A program made the translations under genes and the position numbers. Below the pieces are notes generated by a model that was not told the DNA's origin, searched no databases, and saw nothing but the letters and a program-made list of their open reading frames with translations. Source: a bacterium (GTDB taxonomy: Bacteria > Arandabacterota > Arandabacteria > Arandabacterales > Arandabacteraceae). From it: a stretch of DNA of 5,374 bases. The stretch is from contig JALGWB010000157.1 in NCBI GenBank assembly GCA_025774405.1, positions 1 through 5,374 of the forward strand, written 5' to 3'. This document shows positions 1-5,374 of this stretch, in pieces. Positions within the stretch are counted from its first letter, which is position 1. Every line of letters starts with the position of its first letter.

Positions 1-41
1 ATGATACTGAGCTGGCCTACAGGCAGCTTCTGCAGGAATAA
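1..41 (+). CDS. 3' end of an unidentified upstream gene (partial)
   Basis: One frame is open from the window edge to a TAA at 39-41 and reads DTELAYRQLLQE before the stop. It ends 3 bases before the ATG of the flippase gene, the spacing expected inside an operon. The AGGA at 34-37 would serve the downstream gene from within these last codons. Twelve residues are too few to assign a family. A glycosyltransferase or other polysaccharide-biosynthesis protein would fit the neighbour, but that is inference from context only. The frame could also be open by chance. Confidence 0.4.
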   Translation, partial: DTELAYRQLLQE

Positions 42-44
42 GCG

Positions 45-1541
45 ATGCCACGTGACTCAACTCTAAGCCACATAGTAAAGCATGCGGGTTTCGACACCTT
101 CGGGACCGTCATAAACTACGTCCTCATGTTTGCATCAAGTGTCATCATTACACGCACGATTGGGGCTGACCTCTTTGGGAAGTATTCCCTTTCCAACAGT
201 ATCTTCCTGATTCTCTGTGTCTTCGCCGTCTTCGGCTTGGATACTGGCGTTGTCAGACTGGCCTCGAAATATAAGGCAAGAGGAGATCCTCAGTCAACCA
301 AGGGGACCCTGATAAGCGGAGTGCTTCTAAGTGGTGGCTTCGGTCTCGCAATCATGTCAATGGTTATAGCGGTTTCCCCCATACTTGCCAGCAGGATCTT
401 TAAGAACGTGGAAGGGATAAGTTGGGTTCTGAGAATCCACATGATCGCACTGCCCTTCTATGCAATGATGCAGGTGGCCAACGGCTATACCCAGGGTTTC
501 AAGAGTCTCAAGTACAGTGTCACAGTGGAGTTTCTCACACGACCAATAGTCCGTCTGGGGATCATAATCCCGCTCTTCATGCTTGGGCTCAGACTGCAAG
601 GTGTACTCTACGCCACTGTGGCATCGTACATCGGTGCGGCGATACTTGCATTCTATTTCGCCATTCGAATCTCCGATTTTCACTTTTTCAAGACCAACAC
701 AAGGAGGGTCACAAGGGAGCTCTTCTTCTATTCGGTTCCGCTGGTGGCCGCTCGCTCAATGAATATCATTATGTCACGATCAAATACGATACTGGTTGGC
801 TACTTCAAAGACTCTACGAGCACGGGCCTCTTCAGTGCAGCAGTCACTCTCGCCACGTTCATCGCTATTGGCTTGACTTCCTTCGGGAAAATATGCTCGC
901 CAATAATGTCTGACCTTTGGGAAAGACGACAGATGCAGGAACTTGCCAGCACCTTCAAAGCTGTTTCGAAGTGGGTGCTCACGATTGGGCTACCTGTCTA
1001 CCTGGTTTTTTTGCTCTTTGCCCCGCAACTGCTGCGCGTTTTTGGGGAGGAGTTCAGCAGGGCTGGGACTGCTCTAAGACTGGTTGCGGCTGGACAACTT
1101 GCAAATGTCTTTCTTGGATTAGGTGGCTTCCTCTTCGCTATGACCGGCAGGCAGAAACTCAGTCTTCTAAACACTTCCATTCTGGCTGTCGTAAGTGTAT
1201 CTCTCAACATTGTAATGATCCCAAGGTGGGGTATAAACGGAGCTGGTCTCGTGACAGCCGCATCACTCATCCTTATAAGCATCGTGCGAGGCGTCGAAGT
1301 GAAGGTTATATACGGATTTACCCCTCTGAGACGCGATCTCTACAAACCCATTGTCGCTGGTGCAGTAGCTGCGCTGGCAGTCTATCTTCTCAATATGCAC
1401 CTTGGTTGGGAATCGCTGCCCAGAATATTCATACTCTCCCTTGCTGTTCTGGGAATCTACGTACTTTGTCTGTGCGCTTTGGGCTTGAAAGAGGAGAAGG
1501 AAGTGATTTTAAACATCATAGGCCGCCGTAGGCACGATTGA
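45..1541 (+). CDS. Polysaccharide flippase, MOP/Wzx-like (PST family) membrane protein
   Basis: This 498-residue integral membrane protein is very probably a lipid-linked oligosaccharide or polysaccharide flippase of the MATE/MOP superfamily (Polysacc_synt type, with a Polysacc_synt_C-like second half). Such proteins move undecaprenyl-linked sugar units across the inner membrane. The N-terminus carries the family signature: a first helix at about 20-37, then RTIGADLFGKYSL (37-49) and GLDTGVVRLASKY (64-76). About 12-14 hydrophobic helices follow to residue 482. The motif with G424, P427 and the following KP (434-435) before the last two helices is typical of the family's second half. The tail is short and basic (GRRRHD). 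Length is normal for the family. The ATG at 45 has AGGA at 34-37 with 7-base spacing. It sits 3 bases after a probable upstream gene end, implying a polysaccharide operon to the left. The sugar substrate cannot be read from the sequence. Confidence 0.9.
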   Translation: MPRDSTLSHIVKHAGFDTFGTVINYVLMFASSVIITRTIGADLFGKYSLSNSIFLILCVFAVFGLDTGVVRLASKYKARGDPQSTKGTLISGVLLSGGFGLAIMSMVIAVSPILASRIFKNVEGISWVLRIHMIALPFYAMMQVANGYTQGFKSLKYSVTVEFLTRPIVRLGIIIPLFMLGLRLQGVLYATVASYIGAAILAFYFAIRISDFHFFKTNTRRVTRELFFYSVPLVAARSMNIIMSRSNTILVGYFKDSTSTGLFSAAVTLATFIAIGLTSFGKICSPIMSDLWERRQMQELASTFKAVSKWVLTIGLPVYLVFLLFAPQLLRVFGEEFSRAGTALRLVAAGQLANVFLGLGGFLFAMTGRQKLSLLNTSILAVVSVSLNIVMIPRWGINGAGLVTAASLILISIVRGVEVKVIYGFTPLRRDLYKPIVAGAVAALAVYLLNMHLGWESLPRIFILSLAVLGIYVLCLCALGLKEEKEVILNIIGRRRHD

Positions 1542-1625
1542 GGCTGATCCGTTTGTGAGAAGCGCCTGGACATCGTCACCGACGCCCCAAGGCTAAGGCT
1601 GCCAACCAGGTGAGATCATTAGCAG

Positions 1626-2060
1626 ATGCACACTGTTTATCGCAATACGCAGGTTGGAATACCCATCCTCGTGTTAGTGGATGCTGTCATTGTCTGTTTG
1701 ATCTATCTTGGACTCACTGAAGGCTCAGGTGTGTTTTTCACAACGGCAGCTGCCCTTGCTATCCTGGAGGCCCTTTTTGCATGGATGACCATAGAAGGTA
1801 CAGAATCAACATTGCAGTTGCGGTTCGGAATAGGCTTGATTAGAAAGCAATTCAGATTAAGCGAAATTGTCGAAGCCCTTCCTTACAGGACGGCCTGGTG
1901 GCAAGGCTGGGGTATCCACCTGAGCCGTGCCGGAACCGTCTATAACATTTCAGGACTTGATGCAATCCTGCTTAAGTTGCAGAATGGCAAACAGGTCATA
2001 ATCGGAACCAATGACCGTGATAGGCTACTTGCTTACATCCATCAATACACGTCGCTTTGA
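1626..2060 (+). CDS. Small membrane protein with C-terminal PH-like domain
   Basis: This 144-residue protein has a short N-terminal stretch, two hydrophobic segments at about 11-30 and 36-54, and a soluble C-terminal part from about 57 to 144. The soluble part alternates short beta-like segments and ends in an amphipathic helix (DRDRLLAYIHQY, 131-141). This layout, with the tract WWQGWGIHLSRAGTVYNISG (91-110) followed by a hydrophobic strand and NGKQVIIGT (120-128), resembles small bacterial PH-domain-like membrane proteins of unknown function. The start is the only plausible one: an in-frame TAG lies at 1620-1622. Its ribosome site is weak, with AGGTGA at 1608-1613 but 12 bases from the ATG. 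It lies 84 bases downstream of the flippase gene on the same strand, so cotranscription is possible but a functional link is not shown. The PH assignment rests on pattern only. Confidence 0.72.
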   Translation: MHTVYRNTQVGIPILVLVDAVIVCLIYLGLTEGSGVFFTTAAALAILEALFAWMTIEGTESTLQLRFGIGLIRKQFRLSEIVEALPYRTAWWQGWGIHLSRAGTVYNISGLDAILLKLQNGKQVIIGTNDRDRLLAYIHQYTSL

Positions 2061-2094
2061 CTGAGACTAGCCACGATGCTAAATCCAGAGATTG

Positions 2095-2664
2095 CTAGAA
2101 TTCAACTGCCGGTACCTTCTCCGCTTCCGGGGCCGCTTCGAAATATGGAGCCGACTCAGTCAGCCCACGCCTTTTAGCAAAGAATTTTCCAAAGACCTCT
2201 CGTATATAGGTGTTAAACGCTCTTACAGCTTCATTGTAACGTCTGCGTTCAACTGCAATCCTGTTCTCGGAGCCTTCCAGCTGCGCCTGCAAGGTCTGGA
2301 AGTTTTCAGAAGCCTTGAGTTCAGGATAGTTTTCGACGACAACCATAAGCCTTGCAAGAGCAGCATCGAGAGCTCTGGCATTCTCAATCTTTTGCTGGAT
2401 TGTCTGGGCATTCGCCCATTGACTTCGCAGCTTCGTTATCTCCTCAAACAGTTCGCGCTCGTGGCCGGCATAACCCTTTACCGTATTCACGAGATTTGGT
2501 ATCAGATCATTCCGACGCTGAATCATAGTCTCAACCTGAGCCCACCGTTCATTGACAGTCTCATGCAGGCGAACCACTTTGTTGAGTCCATTGACATACC
2601 AGCCGACGAATACAATCGCTGCAATCACAATCACTATCAGTCCTATCACACCAGCTGACTTCAT
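2095..2664 (-). CDS. lemA: LemA family membrane protein
   Basis: This 189-residue protein matches the LemA family along its whole length. One N-terminal membrane helix (about 5-23) is followed by a helical, mostly charged domain. Family hallmarks are visible: W41 and QV (43-44), then QRRNDLIPNLVNTVKGYAGH (49-68); ENYPELKASENFQTLQAQLE (111-130); SENRIAVERRRYNEAVRAFN (132-151); and a late F-rich turn (FGKFFAKRRG, 158-167). Only a short acidic/hydrophobic tail follows. LemA proteins are thought to be anchored by the N-terminal helix with the bundle on the outer face of the membrane; their biochemical role is not settled. The ATG at 2662-2664 has a strong GGAGGTGA at 2669-2676. It is the last gene of an apparent nucleotidyltransferase-TPM-LemA unit, 65 bases after the TPM gene. 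LemA next to a TPM protein is a recurrent pairing. The product looks intact. Confidence 0.95.
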   Translation of the reverse strand: MKSAGVIGLIVIVIAAIVFVGWYVNGLNKVVRLHETVNERWAQVETMIQRRNDLIPNLVNTVKGYAGHERELFEEITKLRSQWANAQTIQQKIENARALDAALARLMVVVENYPELKASENFQTLQAQLEGSENRIAVERRRYNEAVRAFNTYIREVFGKFFAKRRGLTESAPYFEAAPEAEKVPAVEF

Positions 2665-2668
2665 ATTC

Positions 2669-2676
2669 TCACCTCC
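2669..2676 (-). promoter_or_regulatory. Ribosome binding site of the LemA gene
   Basis: On the minus strand GGAGGTGA precedes the LemA ATG by 4 bases (GGAGG core 7 bases away). It is nearly fully complementary to the 16S rRNA 3' end. It fixes the ATG at 2664 as the start and indicates efficient independent initiation, even though the gene is probably translated from a polycistronic message. Confidence 0.8.
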
Positions 2677-2729
2677 GCTGATCCTTAAGCAATATGGCTT
2701 AGCCTGACCAAGATACCATCAATTGGAAA

Positions 2730-3506
2730 CTACCATCCACCACCAGCCCCACCTCCACCGCATGAACCACCACCAAATCCACCGAAGCCTCCACCAAAGC
2801 CTCCCGAAGACCCACCTATGCCTCCTATCCAGAAGCCACCGCCATGCCTGCCCACATATCCAGATCGCATCGCCAGTAGCCTTATAATGACAATAAACAG
2901 GAAGGGGAAGAAGAACAAAAGTATGAAAACCGCGGGCAATCGCTGTCTTCCGCCGCGGCTCCGGCGTTCAACCATCTGCTTGAAAACAGTGGAATCACTC
3001 AGACTCAATTGCTCACCAGCCTCGGCGAGAATGAGATTAGCGATCTTGGTAACTGCCCTGGTGAGTGCCTCGTCATATCTGCCCGCTCTGAATCCCGGCC
3101 GAAGAATGTCACGGTAGATCTGGAAAGCCCTGGCATCGGGCACAGCGCCTTCGACACCATAGCCAGGCTTTATCCACAGCTTTCGATCCTTGAAGGCGAC
3201 AAGTATCAATACACCATTGTCCTTGCCTCGCTCTCCTATGCCCCAGTTCATGAACAGGTCAACAGCATACTGTTCAATATCGATGCCCCCAGTTGATTCA
3301 ATCGTAGCAACGGCGATTTCGGCACCGGTTTTCCCCTTGACCTGCAAGGCAATCGATTCAATGAGTTGCTCCGCCTGGGGTGAGATTATGCCGGCAAAGT
3401 CATTCACATATCCAACCGGACGCGGAAATCGTTGAGCTGAACTACCAGAGGCAACAGCCACTACAATAGCCAGCAGCAGTAAACACCTGGCCACCCCGGC
3501 AGCCAT
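2730..3506 (-). CDS. TPM-domain protein, secreted and membrane-anchored, glycine-rich tail
   Basis: From the ATG at 3504-3506 this is a 258-residue protein. It has a signal peptide (about 1-24, cleavage likely after GSSA) and a TPM domain (about 30-160). The TPM domain begins with the hallmark GYVNDFAGIISPQAEQLIE (32-50), continues with KTGAEIAVATI (59-69), GIGERGKDNGVLILVAFKDR (89-108) and PGYGVEGAVPDA (114-125), and ends with RAGRYDEALTRAV (140-152). A membrane helix lies at about 190-211 and a glycine-rich tail from 221 to 258. This is the usual architecture of bacterial YgcG-like TPM proteins. Relatives include plant TLP18.3/Psb32, for which acid phosphatase activity and photosystem II repair have been described; the bacterial role is unclear. 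The open frame extends 60 codons upstream but that part overlaps the preceding gene, has no signal-peptide character and is rejected. GGAG at 3510-3513 serves the chosen ATG, with only 3 bases of spacing. The gene starts 10 bases after the nucleotidyltransferase-like gene. Five arginines (181-189) precede the helix and more follow it, so the topology of the tail is ambiguous. Confidence 0.93.
   Translation of the reverse strand: MAAGVARCLLLLAIVVAVASGSSAQRFPRPVGYVNDFAGIISPQAEQLIESIALQVKGKTGAEIAVATIESTGGIDIEQYAVDLFMNWGIGERGKDNGVLILVAFKDRKLWIKPGYGVEGAVPDARAFQIYRDILRPGFRAGRYDEALTRAVTKIANLILAEAGEQLSLSDSTVFKQMVERRSRGGRQRLPAVFILLFFFPFLFIVIIRLLAMRSGYVGRHGGGFWIGGIGGSSGGFGGGFGGFGGGSCGGGGAGGGW
2733..2846 (-). 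repeat. Low-complexity glycine-rich tail of the TPM protein
   Basis: Codons 221-258 of the TPM protein are dominated by Gly with Phe and Ser, in imperfect GGFGGG-like units, ending GGAGGGW. The DNA is correspondingly repetitive in GGT/GGA/GGC codons. Such tails are usual in this family. Here one position within the tail is a cysteine (C249). Confidence 0.8.
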
Positions 3507-3516
3507 AGACTCCGAC

Positions 3517-4263
3517 TTACAGCTGGTTGCTTTTCTCGGCAAGCCTTTCGAGCTGTTCAATGTAACGCCCAAGCACAACATGAGCCTCCTTATCACCGAT
3601 CTTCTCATCACCAGCCTTATCTTGCAGGATCGCAATGAACACTGATCCATCAAGCCCGAAGGCCTCACCCAAAGCCATGATGACATCCGCCTTCCTGCGT
3701 GGCGGTTCGATACCCTTGAGACGAAGCAATCCCCTCATTACAGGAATGAGGGAGGTAAGCGAGGTGTGGAGTACACGCTCTGCACCCTTCTTTGTAAGTC
3801 CCAATTCGAGATAGGCCTGACGGGTACGCAACAACGCAGCCTTAAGCTGGGACTCACATTCGAGACGCAGGTGCCCTGGATCCATCTTGAGCGAACCGAA
3901 AAAGTCCTCTCCATAGACGATTACTGCTGTGTCTTTGATCTCGGAGAATTCAATCGGGAACACATCAAGCGAAGAGAGAATGTAGTCCTCCGTAAGCAAC
4001 AAGGGTGGAACTATCTTCCGCTTGAGACCCCACCTCACCGTCTCAAGCAGTGATCTGAGAGTGTTGTGAGAAATCTCTTCAACGACAACCGTTATATTGA
4101 TATTCGAATGCTTGGGTATGTAATCGGGTCCCGTGGCACTGCCATAGACTGCTATTGATCTGACTTCGGCTCCAACCGATGAGATTATCCGTTCACAATA
4201 TTCAACAACGACTTTCGTGATGCTCGAATTGATTCGATCAAGATTCTTCAAATCCCCAGTCAA
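3517..4263 (-). CDS. Nucleotidyltransferase-fold protein with degenerate active site and helical C-terminal half
   Basis: This 248-residue cytosolic protein lacks a signal peptide and membrane helices. Residues 35-62 look like the core of a pol-beta-superfamily nucleotidyltransferase: a strand (RSIAVY), then GSATG (41-45), then after a short loop HSNINITVVV (52-61). In active members the last element normally reads S/D-D-x-D followed by hydrophobic residues. Here the two acidic positions are N54 and N56. An acidic residue on a later strand is present (E105 in FPIEF). The second half (about 129-248) is helical, starting HLRLECESQLKAALLRTRQA (131-150), and suggests a HEPN-like or substrate-binding helical domain. 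The start is TTG, chosen because AGGAGGTG lies at 4271-4278 with 7-base spacing and no in-frame ATG is nearby. It is first in a unit with TPM (10-base gap) and LemA, behind its own promoter. The fold call is fairly secure. Activity is doubtful and the substrate unknown. Confidence 0.8.
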   Translation of the reverse strand: MTGDLKNLDRINSSITKVVVEYCERIISSVGAEVRSIAVYGSATGPDYIPKHSNINITVVVEEISHNTLRSLLETVRWGLKRKIVPPLLLTEDYILSSLDVFPIEFSEIKDTAVIVYGEDFFGSLKMDPGHLRLECESQLKAALLRTRQAYLELGLTKKGAERVLHTSLTSLIPVMRGLLRLKGIEPPRRKADVIMALGEAFGLDGSVFIAILQDKAGDEKIGDKEAHVVLGRYIEQLERLAEKSNQL

Positions 4264-4270
4264 TGGCTTC

Positions 4271-4278
4271 CACCTCCT
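4271..4278 (-). promoter_or_regulatory. Ribosome binding site fixing a TTG start
   Basis: AGGAGGTG on the minus strand is a near-perfect Shine-Dalgarno sequence, 7 bases upstream of the TTG at 4261-4263. Because there is no ATG or GTG in frame at a suitable distance, this site decides the start of the nucleotidyltransferase-like gene. A strong ribosome site with a weak start codon suggests tuned rather than maximal expression (inference). Confidence 0.8.
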
Positions 4279-4314
4279 GAAAACTCCATCGCTACCATGT
4301 TGATGACCCAGGCG

Positions 4315-4343
4315 ATTCTAAGAGATGCATCCCATACCGTCAA
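4315..4343 (-). promoter_or_regulatory. Sigma-70-type promoter for the nucleotidyltransferase-TPM-LemA unit
   Basis: On the minus strand TTGACG (4338-4343) and TAGAAT (4315-4320) are separated by exactly 17 bases. Each hexamer matches the vegetative consensus at 5 of 6 positions. Transcription would start near 4308 and give a leader of about 45 bases before the TTG start. The site lies in the 90-base gap after the permease gene, with its -35 about 10 bases past that stop codon. It could make the downstream unit independent of the FetAB-like pair. The spacer contains the 8-base palindrome GATGCATC (4324-4331), a possible but unproven operator. Confidence 0.65.
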
Positions 4344-4353
4344 TTTAATCTCA

Positions 4354-5100
4354 CTACCGCCCAATCACAAGCTGCCATGATCTGTTAAAGAAAGCCTTAT
4401 GGAGGAAAAAGGAGGAGACAAGAACAGTAATCGTCCCACTTGCTGCCAGCATGTACATCACAATCAGCTGGATTCGGGCAGCATGGAGTGGAGCAGCACC
4501 CGCAAGAAGCATACCTGTCATTGCACCAGGCAGATGTACCAATCCAATCACTTTCATAAGATTTATCAGGGGCAGGAGCGAAGCCCTCACCGAGTTACGT
4601 ACCATCTCCCTGAGCGCCTTGGCTGGTGGTGCACCGAGGCTGAGGGCGGCTTCAACCTGTCCACGCTTATCAGTTACCTCACTGCTTATCCTATCCAGCC
4701 CGAGGGCAATGGAATTCATAGAATTGCCGATCATCATGCCTCCGAGAGGGATAAGATAGGTCGGACGAGTATCTATGATACCCAGAGCCAGCATCACACC
4801 CACCGTGGCAGCTGTTCCACTCAGAATTGATACGAAGACTATCGGAAACCCATGTCTGAGATCCTTGGCTCGCCCCTTGGCAGTGAACGAAGCGACCACT
4901 ATCATCGCCAGGAGCAGCAGTGCTTGATATTGAAGCTCTTTGAGATCAAAAACGAATTTTATGGCAAAACCCACCGCCATCAGTTGAATGAAGCTTCTTA
5001 TAGCCCCGATTACCAGGTCCTTTCCAACACCAAGACGTTTAACCTCGATGATCGCAATTGCAATTGCAACGAGCACGGTTGAGGCTATGAGTTGATTCAC
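4354..5100 (-). CDS. fetB: UPF0014/FetB-like ABC exporter permease
   Basis: This 248-residue membrane protein is the permease of a FetAB-type ABC transporter. The family includes E. coli FetB (YbbM), linked to iron export and peroxide resistance, and plant ALS3/STAR2. About seven hydrophobic segments are visible. Family motifs are IPLGGMMIGNSMNS (117-130), EAALSLGAPP (150-159) with the following ALREMVRNSVRASLLPLIN (162-180), and GLVHLPGAMTGMLLAGAAPL (186-205). Length is normal. The start is GTG at 5098-5100, overlapping the TGA of the ATPase gene by 4 bases (GTGA), which implies translational coupling. A purine-rich AAGGGGG (5109-5115) lies 8 bases upstream. Gene order, ATPase then permease, is the same as in E. 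coli fetAB. Iron as substrate is a family-level inference; nothing here proves metal specificity. Confidence 0.92.
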   Translation of the reverse strand: MNQLIASTVLVAIAIAIIEVKRLGVGKDLVIGAIRSFIQLMAVGFAIKFVFDLKELQYQALLLLAMIVVASFTAKGRAKDLRHGFPIVFVSILSGTAATVGVMLALGIIDTRPTYLIPLGGMMIGNSMNSIALGLDRISSEVTDKRGQVEAALSLGAPPAKALREMVRNSVRASLLPLINLMKVIGLVHLPGAMTGMLLAGAAPLHAARIQLIVMYMLAASGTITVLVSSFFLHKAFFNRSWQLVIGR

Positions 5101-5374
5101 CGCAGTTGCCCCCTTATGAATCTGAGAGTCCGACCATCCCTCGGATTTTTGAGAAGACGGTCAACAGCGCCCTCCTCCACTTTCTTACCATCGATAAGAA
5201 GAATTGCATTATCGCCAATACGTCGTGCCTGTTCCATGTCATGGGTAACAAAAATGCATGTCAGATGGAGCCTTTCGACGAGGTGCTTGACCAATTCCTC
5301 AATTTGAAGAGTTGATGTGGGATCGAGCCCCGAAGTCGGCTCATCAAGGAGCAAAACCTTAGGTCCAACAGCTA
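5097..5374 (-). CDS. fetA: ABC transporter ATPase, FetA-like (5' part outside window)
   Basis: The C-terminal 91 codons of an ABC ATPase run off the right edge. Visible elements are the Walker B strand and glutamate (KVLLLDEP), the D-loop (SGLD), and the H-loop histidine in CIFVTHDMEQARRIGDNAIL. The usual turn LIDGKKVEEG follows, with the tail ending FIRGQLR. Walker A and the LSGGQ signature lie outside the window. The frame continues upstream of the TTG at 5352-5354, reading AVGPKV before LLLDEP, so that TTG is not the start. The overlap with a UPF0014 permease identifies it as the FetA (YbbL)-type partner, which would power export from the cytosolic side. The symbol rests on this context because the fragment alone fits many ABC ATPases. 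Confidence 0.88.
   Translation of the reverse strand, partial: AVGPKVLLLDEPTSGLDPTSTLQIEELVKHLVERLHLTCIFVTHDMEQARRIGDNAILLIDGKKVEEGAVDRLLKNPRDGRTLRFIRGQLR
5109..5115 (-). promoter_or_regulatory. Ribosome binding site of the permease gene (GTG start)
   Basis: AAGGGGG on the minus strand, inside the last codons of the ATPase gene, lies 8 bases before the GTG at 5100. It supports the non-ATG start and the 4-base GTGA overlap with the ATPase stop codon. Confidence 0.6.

Noticed and set aside
422..1531. Plus- and minus-strand open frames overlapping the flippase gene
   Set aside because: Their translations are rich in Cys, Trp, His and Arg with no family motif, while the 498-residue frame shows continuous membrane-protein signatures.
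1542..1625. Possible short coding remnant in the flippase to PH-protein gap
   Set aside because: One frame reads plausibly (EKRLDIVTDAPRLRLPTR then TGA at 1611-1613) but is about 20 codons, lacks a start and has a stop just upstream. It is too short to support as a gene or pseudogene. No promoter or terminator is clear either.
2092..2658. 188-codon open frame antisense to LemA on the plus strand
   Set aside because: It mirrors an intact LemA gene almost end to end, has a biased Leu/Ser/Cys/His composition and no recognisable domain. It is a shadow of the opposite strand.
2686..2701. Small stem (TAAGC, 6-base loop, GCTTA) upstream of the LemA ribosome site
   Set aside because: The stem has only 5 base pairs, is A/T rich and has no U-tract. 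It does not support a terminator or regulatory RNA call.
3471..3506. Lipoprotein signal at C8 of the TPM protein
   Set aside because: The residues before the cysteine (GVAR) do not fit a lipobox and the hydrophobic core follows rather than precedes it. A type I signal peptide ending GSSA fits better.
3507..3686. Upstream 60-codon extension of the TPM open frame
   Set aside because: It lies wholly over the end of the preceding gene, has no signal-peptide character, and the internal ATG at 3506 with GGAG upstream gives a canonical signal peptide and family length.
5051..5070. Tandem GCAATT units near the start of the permease gene
   Set aside because: They encode alternating Ala-Ile codons in the first membrane helix and need no other explanation.
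4399..5315. Plus-strand open frames opposite the permease and ATPase genes
   Set aside because: They are antisense to well-recognised FetB and ABC ATPase motifs and show no coding character of their own.

Overview
The window looks like bacterial chromosome with moderate base composition. Most of it is coding. Genes use strong Shine-Dalgarno sequences, and GTG and TTG starts occur beside ATG. None of the families present (MOP-type flippase, PH-like membrane protein, LemA, TPM protein, nucleotidyltransferase-fold protein, UPF0014/FetB permease with its ATPase) is specific to one phylum. I can therefore say 'bacterium, possibly from an uncultivated lineage' but not name a taxon. I see no rRNA, tRNA, CRISPR array, insertion sequence or integrase.

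Plus-strand part (1-2060). The first 41 bases are probably the last codons of an upstream gene. A 498-residue polysaccharide flippase follows after 3 bases, so this is probably the end of an envelope-polysaccharide cluster that continues to the left. After an 84-base gap comes a 144-residue protein with two membrane helices and a PH-like C-terminal domain. It converges on the minus-strand block, with 34 bases between the stop codons and no convincing terminator.

Minus-strand part, read from right to left (5374 to 2095). The C-terminal part of an ABC ATPase overlaps by 4 bases a UPF0014/FetB permease. The pair resembles the FetAB exporter, which is linked to iron efflux in E. coli. A 90-base gap then holds a near-consensus sigma-70 promoter (TTGACG, 17 bases, TAGAAT). 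This drives an apparent three-gene unit: a nucleotidyltransferase-fold protein whose expected D-x-D motif reads N-x-N, a secreted and membrane-anchored TPM-domain protein with a glycine-rich tail, and a LemA-family membrane protein.

The most interesting part is this three-gene unit. LemA and TPM proteins are widespread envelope proteins of poorly defined role. Here they are headed by a cytosolic protein that looks like a catalytically degenerate nucleotidyltransferase with a helical C-terminal half. It could be a regulatory or binding partner rather than an enzyme. That is inference from motif and gene order, not a demonstrated function.
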